Assembly: GCA_964598725.1 (NCBI GenBank)
Contig: CAZRCW010000001.1
Coordinates: 310,001 to 374,000, forward strand
Length of the DNA stretch: 64,000 nt
Direction of reading: 5' to 3'
From: JAGOTP01 sp964598725
GTDB lineage: Bacteria > Patescibacteriota > Patescibacteriia > 2-12-FULL-60-25
Part shown: one piece after another, positions 38,972-46,880 of the stretch
Numbering within the stretch: the stretch's first letter is position 1
Layout of the letters: every line of letters starts with the position of its first letter
Notes under the pieces: model-generated
The model's database searches: none
What the model was told of the DNA's origin: nothing
What the model saw: the letters and a program-made list of their open reading frames with translations, nothing else
Made by a program: the position numbers and the translations under genes

Positions 38972-39913
38972 ATGAAGTCTTTTTCCCCAGAAACACTCGT
39001 CTTGGATGAGCTGGCAGATTTGACGCTTTACCAGAACTTCCGTCAGACGATCGGTCTGCCGGAGCTTGAGAGGCTCTTCGATCGTTTGATCAGAGAAGAG
39101 AAAAAGCATGTCGCGTTTTGGCGAAAGAAGGCACCAAGTGCAATGCAGACCCTCGATGTCGGTCGCTCTCTAAAAGTGTCAGCGTTAAGTTTCTTCGGGC
39201 GACTGTTTGGCGTGTCGGGAACACTATTAGTTTTGGAGGCGATTGAAGTTCATGGGATCCGTAAGTATTTAGACCTGTGGAAAGCCAATGAAGATGCGCT
39301 GGTTCGAGCAGATATTACCTTGATTCTCAAGGACGAGTTGGAGCATGAAGACAACATGATCACGGTTGTCGCTGGTCGTAGCGTGCGACCAGAGGGGGTT
39401 AGAAATGCATTCCTAGGCTTCAATGATGGGTCGGTTGAAATCTTGGGCGCGGTCAGCGGGTTTGCTTTTGCATTTTCTGATACGAAACATGTATTAATCG
39501 CCGGGCTGACGGTCGCTGTCGCGGGCGCACTCTCAATGGCGGTTGGTGCGTTCATGGCGACAAGCGCTGAACATGAAGTTGTAGCGCTCGATAAGTTGCG
39601 TCGCCAAGCATTGAGTATTCAAAGAGAAGAGGCAGAAGCGCATTCGTTAGCTTCGCCATTGAAGGCCTCGATTACGGTTGGAGTGACCTATTTGATTGGG
39701 GCGGCTGTACCGATCTTGCCGTTTTTGTTTGGTGCGCAGAGCGCGCTTCCCTCGATCGTTGTTTCTGGAGGATTGATCTTAGCCGTGTCGGCAACGTTAG
39801 CCTTTCTGTCAGGTATGCGTATTCGTCGTCGATTGCTCATGAATGGGGGACTGATTACGTTTGCGGTCACCGTTTCGATTGTATTGGGTTTGGTTCTGGA
39901 ACGTTGGAATTAG
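38972..39913 (+). CDS. Ferritin-like/VIT1 fusion membrane protein (MbfA type)
   Basis: 313 residues. About 1-135 form a rubrerythrin/ferritin-like four-helix domain with metal-ligand candidates in LDELADL (Glu13), REEKKH (Glu42/43, His46) and LKDELEHEDNM. About 140-313 form a VIT1/CCC1-type iron/manganese transporter domain with GFNDGSVEILGAVSG, VAVAGALSMAVGAFMATSAEHE and C-terminal spans. Such fusions export or sequester iron. A TGG-extended TATACT box lies 11 bases before the ATG, divergent from the XRE promoter. Confidence 0.88.
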   Translation: MKSFSPETLVLDELADLTLYQNFRQTIGLPELERLFDRLIREEKKHVAFWRKKAPSAMQTLDVGRSLKVSALSFFGRLFGVSGTLLVLEAIEVHGIRKYLDLWKANEDALVRADITLILKDELEHEDNMITVVAGRSVRPEGVRNAFLGFNDGSVEILGAVSGFAFAFSDTKHVLIAGLTVAVAGALSMAVGAFMATSAEHEVVALDKLRRQALSIQREEAEAHSLASPLKASITVGVTYLIGAAVPILPFLFGAQSALPSIVVSGGLILAVSATLAFLSGMRIRRRLLMNGGLITFAVTVSIVLGLVLERWN

Positions 39914-39933
39914 TCTGCGGCCTAAAACGCATA

Positions 39934-39984
39934 CACCCGCCGTGGTCCAGGTCGCGAGGATGCGCGTGAGGACCACGACGGGTG
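39934..39984 (-). terminator. Hairpin after the tail-anchored cassette gene
   Basis: 15-bp stem (cacccgccgtggtcc with ggaccacgacgggtg, one G-U) starting 4 bases after the stop; a short TTTT follows about 10 bases later on the minus strand. Confidence 0.7.
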
Positions 39985-39987
39985 GTA

Positions 39988-40620
39988 TCAGCACCTGGTG
40001 AGCAGGTAGCTGAAGAGGTAGGCGGCAGCAATCGCGATCGCTACCAAAGACGTAAGCGTCTTGACGAGGTTTATTCTGGCCTCACGCTTCTCGTCGGGAG
40101 TGTTTGCATCCACGTAGCGAGTGATGGCTCCGCCTTTCGGAACGTACGGAATACGTTCGCTCGGTGCCACTTCTTCGTGCGCGGGAGTTGCTCGCACCAG
40201 GCGCGTGGCTGCAGTTGGCGCAGCGGTCTGGAAGGTTGCTTCCATGCTGGGTTCGATGGCGAGCGGTGGGATCGAAGGCGGTGGGTCTGTTCCTCGCGCT
40301 ATCTGCCGCCGCAAAGGCGAAGCGAGGTGGAAGAGCTCCGCCGCGATAGTCGCTGCCACGAAGAAGCGTTTCAGCTGGTTCGGGTCTTGAGTCGCGGGCG
40401 CGTAAGCGATGAGCTGCTTGCTCTCGCGGTGCGGGTTGAGGGTAGCGATTTCTTCGAGGGTTTCACCGGTCAGCAGACCGACCTGCGCATAAATCGGTTT
40501 CTCATGGCAGGCCCAGACCACGAGGATCGAGCTCGCCTGCAGATGCTGGATTCCACCGAGGCTCAAAACGACAGCTTCGGCGATGAGACGGATCTGTTGA
40601 CGGACGGCAGCTTCATCCAT
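39988..40620 (-). CDS. Hypothetical tail-anchored membrane protein (accessory cassette)
   Basis: Not recognised. 210 residues: an N-terminal soluble domain of about 110 residues (AVVLSLGGIQHLQASSILVVW, then HEKPIYAQVGLLTGETLEE), a Pro/Ala/Thr-rich linker (about 112-165), and a single C-terminal membrane span (about 188-206), so the domain is probably cytoplasmic and membrane-tethered. AAAGGA lies 7 bases before the ATG, a Shine-Dalgarno sequence unlike those of neighbours. Codons are strongly G/C-ending. Own promoter (TTGACG-17-TAAGGT) and terminator. Sits between two native genes as an isolated unit. Confidence 0.65.
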   Translation of the reverse strand: MDEAAVRQQIRLIAEAVVLSLGGIQHLQASSILVVWACHEKPIYAQVGLLTGETLEEIATLNPHRESKQLIAYAPATQDPNQLKRFFVAATIAAELFHLASPLRRQIARGTDPPPSIPPLAIEPSMEATFQTAAPTAATRLVRATPAHEEVAPSERIPYVPKGGAITRYVDANTPDEKREARINLVKTLTSLVAIAIAAAYLFSYLLTRC

Positions 40621-40662
40621 GGGGTGTTCCTTTCAGGTTGTGGCCTTGTTCAGGCGATAAAG

Positions 40663-40691
40663 ACCTTAGTCTGTGAACCTAATGGCGTCAA
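40663..40691 (-). promoter_or_regulatory. Promoter of the tail-anchored cassette gene
   Basis: Minus-strand TTGACG, 17-bp spacer, TAAGGT; leader of about 35 bases with a Shine-Dalgarno sequence. Confidence 0.45.
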
Positions 40692-40715
40692 TATAATAAA
40701 ATAAGACAGTGCGCC

Positions 40716-41174
40716 TTAGGTTAATGGAAAGTCGCACGGAACCAGGCGGTTGATTTCAGCAAAATGTCTCGGTAGATGAGCGGTTTCATACGTCAGATCT
40801 TTGAATTTTTGTTCCATTTTCCGTTCGGTGAGCAATTGTTTTCGGCTGAGCGCGGTCTCGAGCGGGCAATCGAAGGTAAGTAGTTCGGTCGTGTATCCAA
40901 AGGCTTCAGCGGCAGCTACGTAAGGGGAGAATTCCCAGGCACGAATGTTTGTATTATCGATTACGATCCAAGGTACTTTTTGTTCAAGTGCTTCGATGAA
41001 GGCTTTGAAGGCTCGTTGGTGATAGGCCTGTAATTTGGCAGCTTCAAACAAGTAGCTTCCATCTGGTTGAATGAAATACGCATCCGTAGAGATGACGATT
41101 GCATCTTTGGCCTGCAATTTTGCCCAGGTACTTTTGCCTGAACCAGAGATGCCTCGGAGGATCGTAACGCGCAT
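40716..41174 (-). CDS. P-loop kinase-like ATPase (polynucleotide kinase/Zeta-like)
   Basis: 152 residues. Walker A LRGISGSGKST at residues 6-16, followed by IVISTDAYF and a Walker B-like WIVIDNTNIR; a LID-like arginine-rich helix is present (ALSRKQLLTERKM). This matches the short AAA_33/T4-polynucleotide-kinase-like group that phosphorylates nucleic acids or small molecules; the substrate is unknown. A GTGACG-17-CATACT promoter lies 9 bases before the ATG. Confidence 0.82.
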   Translation of the reverse strand: MRVTILRGISGSGKSTWAKLQAKDAIVISTDAYFIQPDGSYLFEAAKLQAYHQRAFKAFIEALEQKVPWIVIDNTNIRAWEFSPYVAAAEAFGYTTELLTFDCPLETALSRKQLLTERKMEQKFKDLTYETAHLPRHFAEINRLVPCDFPLT

Positions 41175-41402
41175 ATGGGTTGCAGTATGCAGGAAGAAAA
41201 ACTGCTCGTCACATGTCGCGTGTGTACAGATGTATTGACGCTCCAGCGGATCAGGGTTACGCTTATTTAGTTGGGACGAAATACTAAATCAACCGAAGAA
41301 AAATACCTTACATCAGCTCTGAGAATAGCTCTTTAGAGAAGCGTCTTTGAGTTATTCCGAGCGCTGATCGAGCGCTCTTCACTCTTAAAGCTGCCAAACT
41401 AT

Positions 41403-41633
41403 ATGAACAATTTGCACCTGCAACAGCCGTTAGAGTTCAACCCAACCCAGACCCTTGAACCTCAGGAACAAACGCGTGGTCGTGGACTCGCTGCCGCTGA
41501 TCCACAGACTCGAGCCCGCGTTGCGAGTGCGGGAGGACTGAAAGTCAGTCAGGATCGTAAGCATATGAGTGAGATTGGGCGCTTGGGTGGTCAACATAGC
41601 CACAAGAAGAATCCGTCTGAACCGGAAGTATAA
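41403..41633 (+). CDS. KGG-motif stress-protein-like small protein
   Basis: 76 residues, hydrophilic and probably disordered. The second half has two KGG-type repeats: RARVASAGGLKVSQDRKHMS and EIGRLGGQHSHKK, as in Con-10/GsiB-type general stress proteins. The first 30 residues are Gln/Pro/Thr-rich. Converges on the GFA-family gene across a bidirectional terminator. Probably stress-induced, but no specific regulator site is seen. Confidence 0.8.
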   Translation: MNNLHLQQPLEFNPTQTLEPQEQTRGRGLAAADPQTRARVASAGGLKVSQDRKHMSEIGRLGGQHSHKKNPSEPEV

Positions 41634-41661
41634 AAGAAATGAGCCCTAGGGCTCATTTCTT
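41634..41661. terminator. Bidirectional terminator between KGG and GFA genes
   Basis: 13-bp perfect stem aagaaatgagccc/gggctcatttctt with a 2-base centre. Confidence 0.85.
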
Positions 41662-41662
41662 A

Positions 41663-42016
41663 TTAGCGGCTTTTCCCATCATACTCGGTGACGTTGAGAG
41701 GTTTCAGATCAACGTCTTCGAGACAGCGGGCGTTGACGGCATAGGTCTCGGTACCATCTGGGCCTACTCCATGCGAAAAAGGATGCATTCCACAGTGTTT
41801 ACAAAACGGATGATGGAGATCCTTTTTACCAAATTGATAGTCGGTTAGCTGATCTTTACCGGAGAGAAGTTTGAAGTTGGTCGCGGGAGTGAAACTGAGA
41901 AGCCAGCCAGCTCGCGAACAGATCGAGCAGTTACAGCTCATGACGTCTTTTAGTTCTAGCTCGGCCGTGAAGCGAACCGCTTGGCAGTGACAACTTCCGT
42001 TATAGGTTTTGGTCAT
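41663..42016 (-). CDS. GFA-family (CENP-V-like) zinc protein
   Basis: 117 residues with the GFA pattern of zinc-binding cysteines: GSCHCQAVRF, SCNCSICSRAG and PFCKHCGMHPF. Members include glutathione-dependent formaldehyde-activating enzyme, but most are uncharacterised, so no reaction is assigned. The start at 42016 removes 8 residues of unlikely upstream frame. Promoter elements overlap the terminator hairpin of the upstream gene. Confidence 0.85.
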   Translation of the reverse strand: MTKTYNGSCHCQAVRFTAELELKDVMSCNCSICSRAGWLLSFTPATNFKLLSGKDQLTDYQFGKKDLHHPFCKHCGMHPFSHGVGPDGTETYAVNARCLEDVDLKPLNVTEYDGKSR

Positions 42017-42029
42017 AGACAGGTAGTAA

Positions 42030-42063
42030 AACACACCCATCGACTTTATTCGATGGGTGTGTT
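42030..42063 (-). terminator. Terminator of the Gly-rich secreted protein gene
   Basis: 14-bp stem (left arm acacacccatcga on the plus strand) with a 6-base loop; followed by TTTTACT on the minus strand. Confidence 0.8.
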
Positions 42064-42091
42064 GTTATTTTAGGTTTTTTTGAGTTCAAGT

Positions 42092-42703
42092 TTATTGGTT
42101 GGTCTGAGTCGTTGCTCTTGGAGCTGGTTGTCCGGCTTGGCCGTTGAAACCACCACGCATACCGCGACCACCTTGTCCGCCTGGGCCTCCAAATCCACCG
42201 CGACCACCATGCTCACCGGCTGGACCGCCCATGTGACCACCAAAACCGAGTGCATACTGTTCTGGAATGTTGTTGGTCGTTGCCCAAGCTTTCAGTTCAT
42301 CCATTTTGGTTTTCATGGCCGTCTGACGTTCTGTTTCGGTCTTGTCTTTCAAGCTGTCCATGAACGTCTTCATTTCTGTCTGCTTAGCGGTGATGAGATC
42401 CGACTGGGCCCGCGTCAGCTTGCCAGCCGTGACCGCAGCGGCGAGACGAGTTTTTTGTTCTTCCGCACGCTTCGCATCCATCTCCTGGCGCATCTGTGTC
42501 TGTTGGTCGTCGAAGACCTTCTGGACATCGGTCTGGCTCAGGTTGAATTTCTGAGAGATGGCCGTGACGAGTGACGTCATTGGATTTTGACGAGTTGTCG
42601 TTGTTGGGTTCGAGGCGGCATGAATGGCGGTGGCGCCGATGGTGACCGCACCGACAGCGACGGCAGATGTGACGGCAAGAGCTCTGATTGTTTTGAAGTT
42701 CAT
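42092..42703 (-). CDS. Secreted protein with helical core and Gly/Arg-rich tail
   Basis: 203 residues. Signal peptide about 1-30 (VTSAVAVGAVTIGATAIHAAS). Residues 42-145 form a helical, highly charged region (KFNLSQTDVQKVFDDQQTQM, then MDAKRAEEQKTRLAAAV and LKDKTETERQTAMKTKMDEL), somewhat like the repeats in CpxP/Spy-type or related CPR secreted proteins. The last 50 residues are Gly/His/Arg-rich low complexity. Function unknown; the neighbouring two-component system could regulate it or sense its state. Confidence 0.7.
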   Translation of the reverse strand: MNFKTIRALAVTSAVAVGAVTIGATAIHAASNPTTTTRQNPMTSLVTAISQKFNLSQTDVQKVFDDQQTQMRQEMDAKRAEEQKTRLAAAVTAGKLTRAQSDLITAKQTEMKTFMDSLKDKTETERQTAMKTKMDELKAWATTNNIPEQYALGFGGHMGGPAGEHGGRGGFGGPGGQGGRGMRGGFNGQAGQPAPRATTQTNQ

Positions 42704-42779
42704 AGGAGTAGTGAAGTAAGTGAGTGTGTGATCAGCACTCCTCTACGCTACCAAAGCACTTGTGAAGCAAACGTGAAGC

Positions 42780-43817
42780 TCAGGACAGGGGTAGGAGGAT
42801 GGTGATTTGCGTACCTTTTCCAAGCTCACTTTTTAGCTGTAATGAGCCATGAAGCTGCTCTATGACGGAGCGGGTAATGGCAAGTCCGAGGCCACTTCCC
42901 CCGGTCTGACGTGACCGACTTTTGTCTACACGATAGAACCGTTCGAAGATCTTATCCACATGCTCTGGGGAAATCCCGATTCCTGTATCTTCGATCCGAA
43001 TGCGTGCCTGAGAAGCATCTTTCTCTAGATGTACATGCACTTTCCCTTCATTTACGTTGTAGAGAATGGCGTTTTTTAACAGGTTGTCGATGGCATGCGC
43101 GAGAAGTGAGGCACGTGTTTGAAAGACTAGATCGGTTTGCGATGACGTGTAGTCTAAAAACACGTGATGTTTTTTTGCCAGATTCGTGAAGCGATCGACC
43201 GTTGCCCTGAGGAGGCTATTCAGATTCACCTTGGTTAGCGGTTCTTCGGCGGAGACCGTTTCATCCAAGCGGGATAAAAAAAGAAGGTCGCGCACGATTG
43301 TACTCATTCGCTCCACTTCCTCGAGGTAGCTTTCCGTTTGCTCCAGGGTTTTTTGGGTTACACTGGGTTCGCTCCGGGCGTTTTCAAGGTCGGCTTGGAG
43401 AATGGCGAGCGGTGTCCGTAGCTCATGCGAGGCATCGCTTAAGAAACGTCGTTGGCGTTCATAGGTTTCGCGAATTGGCTCGAGCGTTATTCCGGCCAAC
43501 CAGTAACTCAAAACTGCGGCTAGAACAAGTAGCAAGCCGTTTACAAGCAGGAGCGCATACGTGAGATCGGTTAAGACATCTTCGGCGCGAGGGGGGATAA
43601 CTCCTTCAGGCAGCACCATCTGTTGACGTGGAGGAAAGCGCTCAAAACGTTGCGCAAGACGATTCGAGAAAGCGGAATAGATGATGCTACTCGAAATAAA
43701 CAAAATGACCGCAAGAATAGCGGTATAGGTGAGCGTGAGCTGCGCGCGGGCGCTGAGAAAGCGATCTCTAGGCGAGTCGGTAACCTTTGCCCCAAATGGT
43801 TTTAAGACGGTTGGCAT
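42780..43817 (-). CDS. Sensor histidine kinase
   Basis: 345 residues. Membrane segments about 28-50 and 86-108 enclose a short outer loop of some 35 residues. The phospho-acceptor His131 is in SDASHELRTPLAIL; the N box (DNLLKNAILYN), G1 (EDTGIGISPEHV), F (IFERFYRVDKSRSR) and G2 (GGSGLGLAIT) boxes are complete. The only ATG start overlaps the response-regulator gene by 50 bases, unusually long but in a different frame with no internal alternative. Cognate regulator directly upstream. Confidence 0.93.
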   Translation of the reverse strand: MPTVLKPFGAKVTDSPRDRFLSARAQLTLTYTAILAVILFISSSIIYSAFSNRLAQRFERFPPRQQMVLPEGVIPPRAEDVLTDLTYALLLVNGLLLVLAAVLSYWLAGITLEPIRETYERQRRFLSDASHELRTPLAILQADLENARSEPSVTQKTLEQTESYLEEVERMSTIVRDLLFLSRLDETVSAEEPLTKVNLNSLLRATVDRFTNLAKKHHVFLDYTSSQTDLVFQTRASLLAHAIDNLLKNAILYNVNEGKVHVHLEKDASQARIRIEDTGIGISPEHVDKIFERFYRVDKSRSRQTGGSGLGLAITRSVIEQLHGSLQLKSELGKGTQITILLPLS

Positions 43818-44430
43818 AAGCGGAAGGGAGTTTCTTGCGAAGGTTCTTTATATGGACATCGACCACGTTACTGAATGAATCGAAAAATTGGTCCCAGACA
43901 TGATCCAAAATATCCTGGCGAGTGATGACTTTCCCGACATTGCGCAAAAAATATTCTAATAATCCATATTCACGGAGCGTTAGTTCGATCTCTTGATCGT
44001 TGACGCTGACTTTTTGTGCGCTTGTATCGAGTGTTAAGCCATTGAATTCAAGTACGTCCGCGTGCTTGAGTGCGGGTCGACGAAGGAGGCTACGTAAGCG
44101 CGCGTTGAGCTCGTCGAAGGAAAACGGTTTTACTAAGTAGTCGTCGGCACCCATATCCAAGCCGTCTACTTTGTCTTGTATTTGATCTTTCGCTGTTAAG
44201 AAAATCACCGGGGTGATGATCTTTTGTTCGCGTAAATGTCTGCAGACCGTTAATCCATCCTGCTTAGGCAGCATGATATCAAGTACGATAGCGTCATAGC
44301 TATTCAAACGGGCCATGCGTTCACCCGCTTCACCATCGAGCGCAAAATCAACTGCATAGCCGCGTTGTTGGAGGCCTTGAACCAAGGCCTTGTTGAGTTT
44401 TGGTTCATCTTCGACAACGAGGAGGCGCAT
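43768..44430 (-). CDS. OmpR/PhoB-family response regulator
   Basis: 220 residues. Receiver domain with acidic pocket Glu7-Asp8, phospho-acceptor Asp51 (IVLDIMLPKQDG) and conserved Lys in FLTAKD; C-terminal winged-helix DNA-binding domain from about residue 125 (LTLREYGLLEYFLRNVG, then VVDVHIKNLRKKL and KTIWGKGYRLA). Pairs with the downstream kinase; their genes overlap. Confidence 0.95.
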   Translation of the reverse strand: MRLLVVEDEPKLNKALVQGLQQRGYAVDFALDGEAGERMARLNSYDAIVLDIMLPKQDGLTVCRHLREQKIITPVIFLTAKDQIQDKVDGLDMGADDYLVKPFSFDELNARLRSLLRRPALKHADVLEFNGLTLDTSAQKVSVNDQEIELTLREYGLLEYFLRNVGKVITRQDILDHVWDQFFDSFSNVVDVHIKNLRKKLPSAYANRLKTIWGKGYRLA

Positions 44431-44477
44431 GAAGAGATCCTAGCAAATAAGCGATGAAGAAAGTGTGAAGCGAGCGC

Positions 44478-45365
44478 TTATGGTGTCACGAATAGTTGCG
44501 TGAAGTAATAGGCGCCATCGCTGCTTTTTGAGACACCCATCCCAGACAATGCGTAGACAGGATTCTCGATATTCGCTCGATGTCCATCGCTTTCAATCCA
44601 GCCGTTTACAGAGGTGTAGGCTGGATCTGGATAATCATTATAGGCCACATTTTCGGCTAAGCCATGAAGCGGCATGATCGCCTGAAGAACTTTGGCACGA
44701 TCTGAGAACCCCGCGTGCCCAAACGCGACAGTACCGTTTGCCATTTCAACGCTATGCTGACGGGCGATTTTAGCGATCTCGTCGTTCCAGGTGAGTGCGC
44801 TCAAGCCTTTTGATTGGCGGTATGCGTTGATGCGATTGAAGGCATCTTGTTCAAGTGTTTTATAAGGAGATACGACCGGCGTCTGAACCGGCAAGACGGG
44901 GACCGATGGATCGATTTGTCCAGCGGCCACAGGAATACTACTCAGATCTTTGGTGCTAATGCCGAGACCGACGCGTCGCATAAGGGCGTAGGCGTCAGCT
45001 GCTGTTCCCAGGTAGGCACCTTGCAAGGTGAGCGGCGATACGTAATAGGCTTCACCGTGCGTTTCTACATCGAGCACAATTCGACCAGAGAGCCGAAGCG
45101 GAAACCGTCCAGTAAGGTAACGAGCTAATTCGGCATGACGGATACCGAGGCCTTTGGCACGCATCAGCGCATAGGCGTCTTCGGCACGACCGAGATAGAA
45201 ACGTTGATGGGTCACGGGATCAACGTACCAAGCTTCGCCATGGCTTTGAACTTGTAATAAAATACGTCCCGCTAAGCTTTCGCTGAGCGTTTTGGCGTGA
45301 GCTACCGTTGGAATAAGCCACAAACTGAGGCCAGCGATGACGAAGACACGAGAAAAGACGTTCAT
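44478..45365 (-). CDS. Secreted CAP/SCP-domain protein with two N-terminal repeats
   Basis: 295 residues. Signal peptide about 1-23. Two copies of a 45-residue repeat follow: GRILLQVQSHGEAWYVDP...FYLGRAEDAYALMRAKGLGI and GRIVLDVETHGEAYYVSP...YLGTAADAYALMRRVGLGI, a module seen in CPR surface proteins. The C-terminal half is a CAP domain with HSVEMANGTVAFGHAGFSDR, LAENVAYNDYPD, SDGHRANIENP. It probably acts outside the cell. The start at 45365 begins the signal peptide. It precedes the two-component genes on the same strand. Confidence 0.88.
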   Translation of the reverse strand: MNVFSRVFVIAGLSLWLIPTVAHAKTLSESLAGRILLQVQSHGEAWYVDPVTHQRFYLGRAEDAYALMRAKGLGIRHAELARYLTGRFPLRLSGRIVLDVETHGEAYYVSPLTLQGAYLGTAADAYALMRRVGLGISTKDLSSIPVAAGQIDPSVPVLPVQTPVVSPYKTLEQDAFNRINAYRQSKGLSALTWNDEIAKIARQHSVEMANGTVAFGHAGFSDRAKVLQAIMPLHGLAENVAYNDYPDPAYTSVNGWIESDGHRANIENPVYALSGMGVSKSSDGAYYFTQLFVTP

Positions 45366-45465
45366 AGCACAAGCTTCTGGTGTTTTGGAGGTCATGTCAA
45401 GCAAGACGGTGGCGGCCTTGTAAAAAAGACGAAGCAGAGTTGTAATAAGAAGAAGCGGCTAATCA

Positions 45466-46128
45466 ATGTGTGCAAAAAAAACTATGCCCGTTATCTCAGC
45501 AACAAATGCGAACTCAAATTGGACCATTCCGATCCGACGTACGCTCTACATCGTGTTTTGTGCGATCTTCTTCTTTGAATTTCTCAACTATTTTGGCGTT
45601 CTGCATTTTCACGTGGATTACACTTGGTTCGGTCGCATTCTCAGTACCTTGACTGTTTTTGGTGCGCTCCGTTTGATCGATGAATTATTTCGTCGGAAGA
45701 CAGGTAAGCCTTTATCGTCCAAAATTTGGGTCGTGATGGCGATCTTGTTGTTGTTCGATTTTATCGGAGACGTATTCGGGTTCTACGGTCGTTGGGAGCA
45801 TTACGATCAGGTGGTCCATTTTATTAGCGGCCCGATGCTGACGCTGTGTTTACTTCTTGCATTTGAGCGCTTGGCGAAGTATTTTGCCTGGAACTGCCCG
45901 CGAGCGGTGACGTATGGGTTGGCGCTAGGCGTGAATGTGATCTTGGCCGTTCTGTACGAGATCGAGGAGTACTCAGAAGACGTGATCTATCATACACATC
46001 GCTTAGGTGATGGTCCGGATACGGCGAATGATCTCTTAATGAACTTGGTGGGGGCGAGTTTGTTGATTCTCGGATTGATTGTGTATCGTGCCTGGCGCAA
46101 GCGACGACAGTTGAATCAGGTCGTCTAA
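45466..46128 (+). CDS. YjdF/DUF2238-like membrane protein
   Basis: 220 residues with about six membrane segments. Conserved-looking polar motifs inside or next to the spans are YDQVVHFISGP, LYEIEEYSEDVIY and DTANDLLMNLVGA, the H...E...D..N pattern seen in the YjdF/VanZ-like group. Function of that group is unknown. An internal ATG at 45484 is an alternative start. Followed 11 bases later by the pirin gene, so the two are likely cotranscribed. Confidence 0.75.
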   Translation: MCAKKTMPVISATNANSNWTIPIRRTLYIVFCAIFFFEFLNYFGVLHFHVDYTWFGRILSTLTVFGALRLIDELFRRKTGKPLSSKIWVVMAILLLFDFIGDVFGFYGRWEHYDQVVHFISGPMLTLCLLLAFERLAKYFAWNCPRAVTYGLALGVNVILAVLYEIEEYSEDVIYHTHRLGDGPDTANDLLMNLVGASLLILGLIVYRAWRKRRQLNQVV

Positions 46129-46139
46129 ACATTCCTCTT

Positions 46140-46838
46140 ATGATCACCCGCATTGAAGCGAAAAAACGTCGTGGCGCAAAGTACGAATGGCTACAGAGCT
46201 ACTATCTGTTTTCGTTCGCGAATTATTTTGATCCGACCAACCTCAACTTCGGGAACTTACGGGTCTTCAACGATGACACGATCAACGCCTATTCGGGTTT
46301 TGATGATCATGGGCATGACAACATGGAGATTGTGACGATTATGTTGGACGGGACACTGACACACCGTGACAGCATGGGGAATACCGAAACGATCAAAGCG
46401 GGGGAAGTGCAACGTATGTCGGCGGGAACGGGCGTGATTCACGCAGAGAAAAACTTAGGCGATGAGCCAGTCCATCTTTTTCAGCTGTGGTTTCTACCGA
46501 TCGCGGATGATTTGGAACCGCAGTATGAACAAAAGGATTTCTCGTATCTCGAGAAGAATGTGCTGACCCTCATTGGGTCGAGTGAAGTAACGGAAACTGC
46601 GCTCACGTTGGCAGCCGACGCTAAGCTGTTTTTGGGGGAATTTGAGGCAGGAAAAGAAGCGACGTATACCCTTCCTACCGGACGAGGGGTCTTCTGCTAT
46701 GTCTATGAAGGGGGCTTGCAAATCAATGGAGTAGTCTTTTCTAAAGGGGATCAGGCGAGAATAACGGACGAATCAAGCCTGAAAGTACAGGCGGAGACGG
46801 CGGCAAAGTTCGTCTGGATCGAAGTCGGTGGAATTTGA
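46140..46838 (+). CDS. Pirin-family protein
   Basis: 232 residues, double cupin. Metal-ligand motifs are DDHGHDNMEIVT (His, His, Glu-like pattern) and GVIHAEKN; the linker MSAGTGVIHAE is typical of YhhW-type pirins, some of which are quercetin dioxygenases and others redox-responsive co-regulators. The normal HPH is HGH here. The reaction cannot be assigned. Confidence 0.9.
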   Translation: MITRIEAKKRRGAKYEWLQSYYLFSFANYFDPTNLNFGNLRVFNDDTINAYSGFDDHGHDNMEIVTIMLDGTLTHRDSMGNTETIKAGEVQRMSAGTGVIHAEKNLGDEPVHLFQLWFLPIADDLEPQYEQKDFSYLEKNVLTLIGSSEVTETALTLAADAKLFLGEFEAGKEATYTLPTGRGVFCYVYEGGLQINGVVFSKGDQARITDESSLKVQAETAAKFVWIEVGGI

Positions 46839-46845
46839 CCCGTCT

Positions 46846-46874
46846 TTGACCATTCGTCGGGCAGCGGTTATCCT
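46846..46874 (+). promoter_or_regulatory. Promoter of the glycan cluster
   Basis: TTGACC, 17-bp spacer, TATCCT. The ATG of the epimerase gene follows 6 bases later, so the mRNA is almost certainly leaderless. Confidence 0.8.
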
Positions 46875-46880
46875 TGATTC

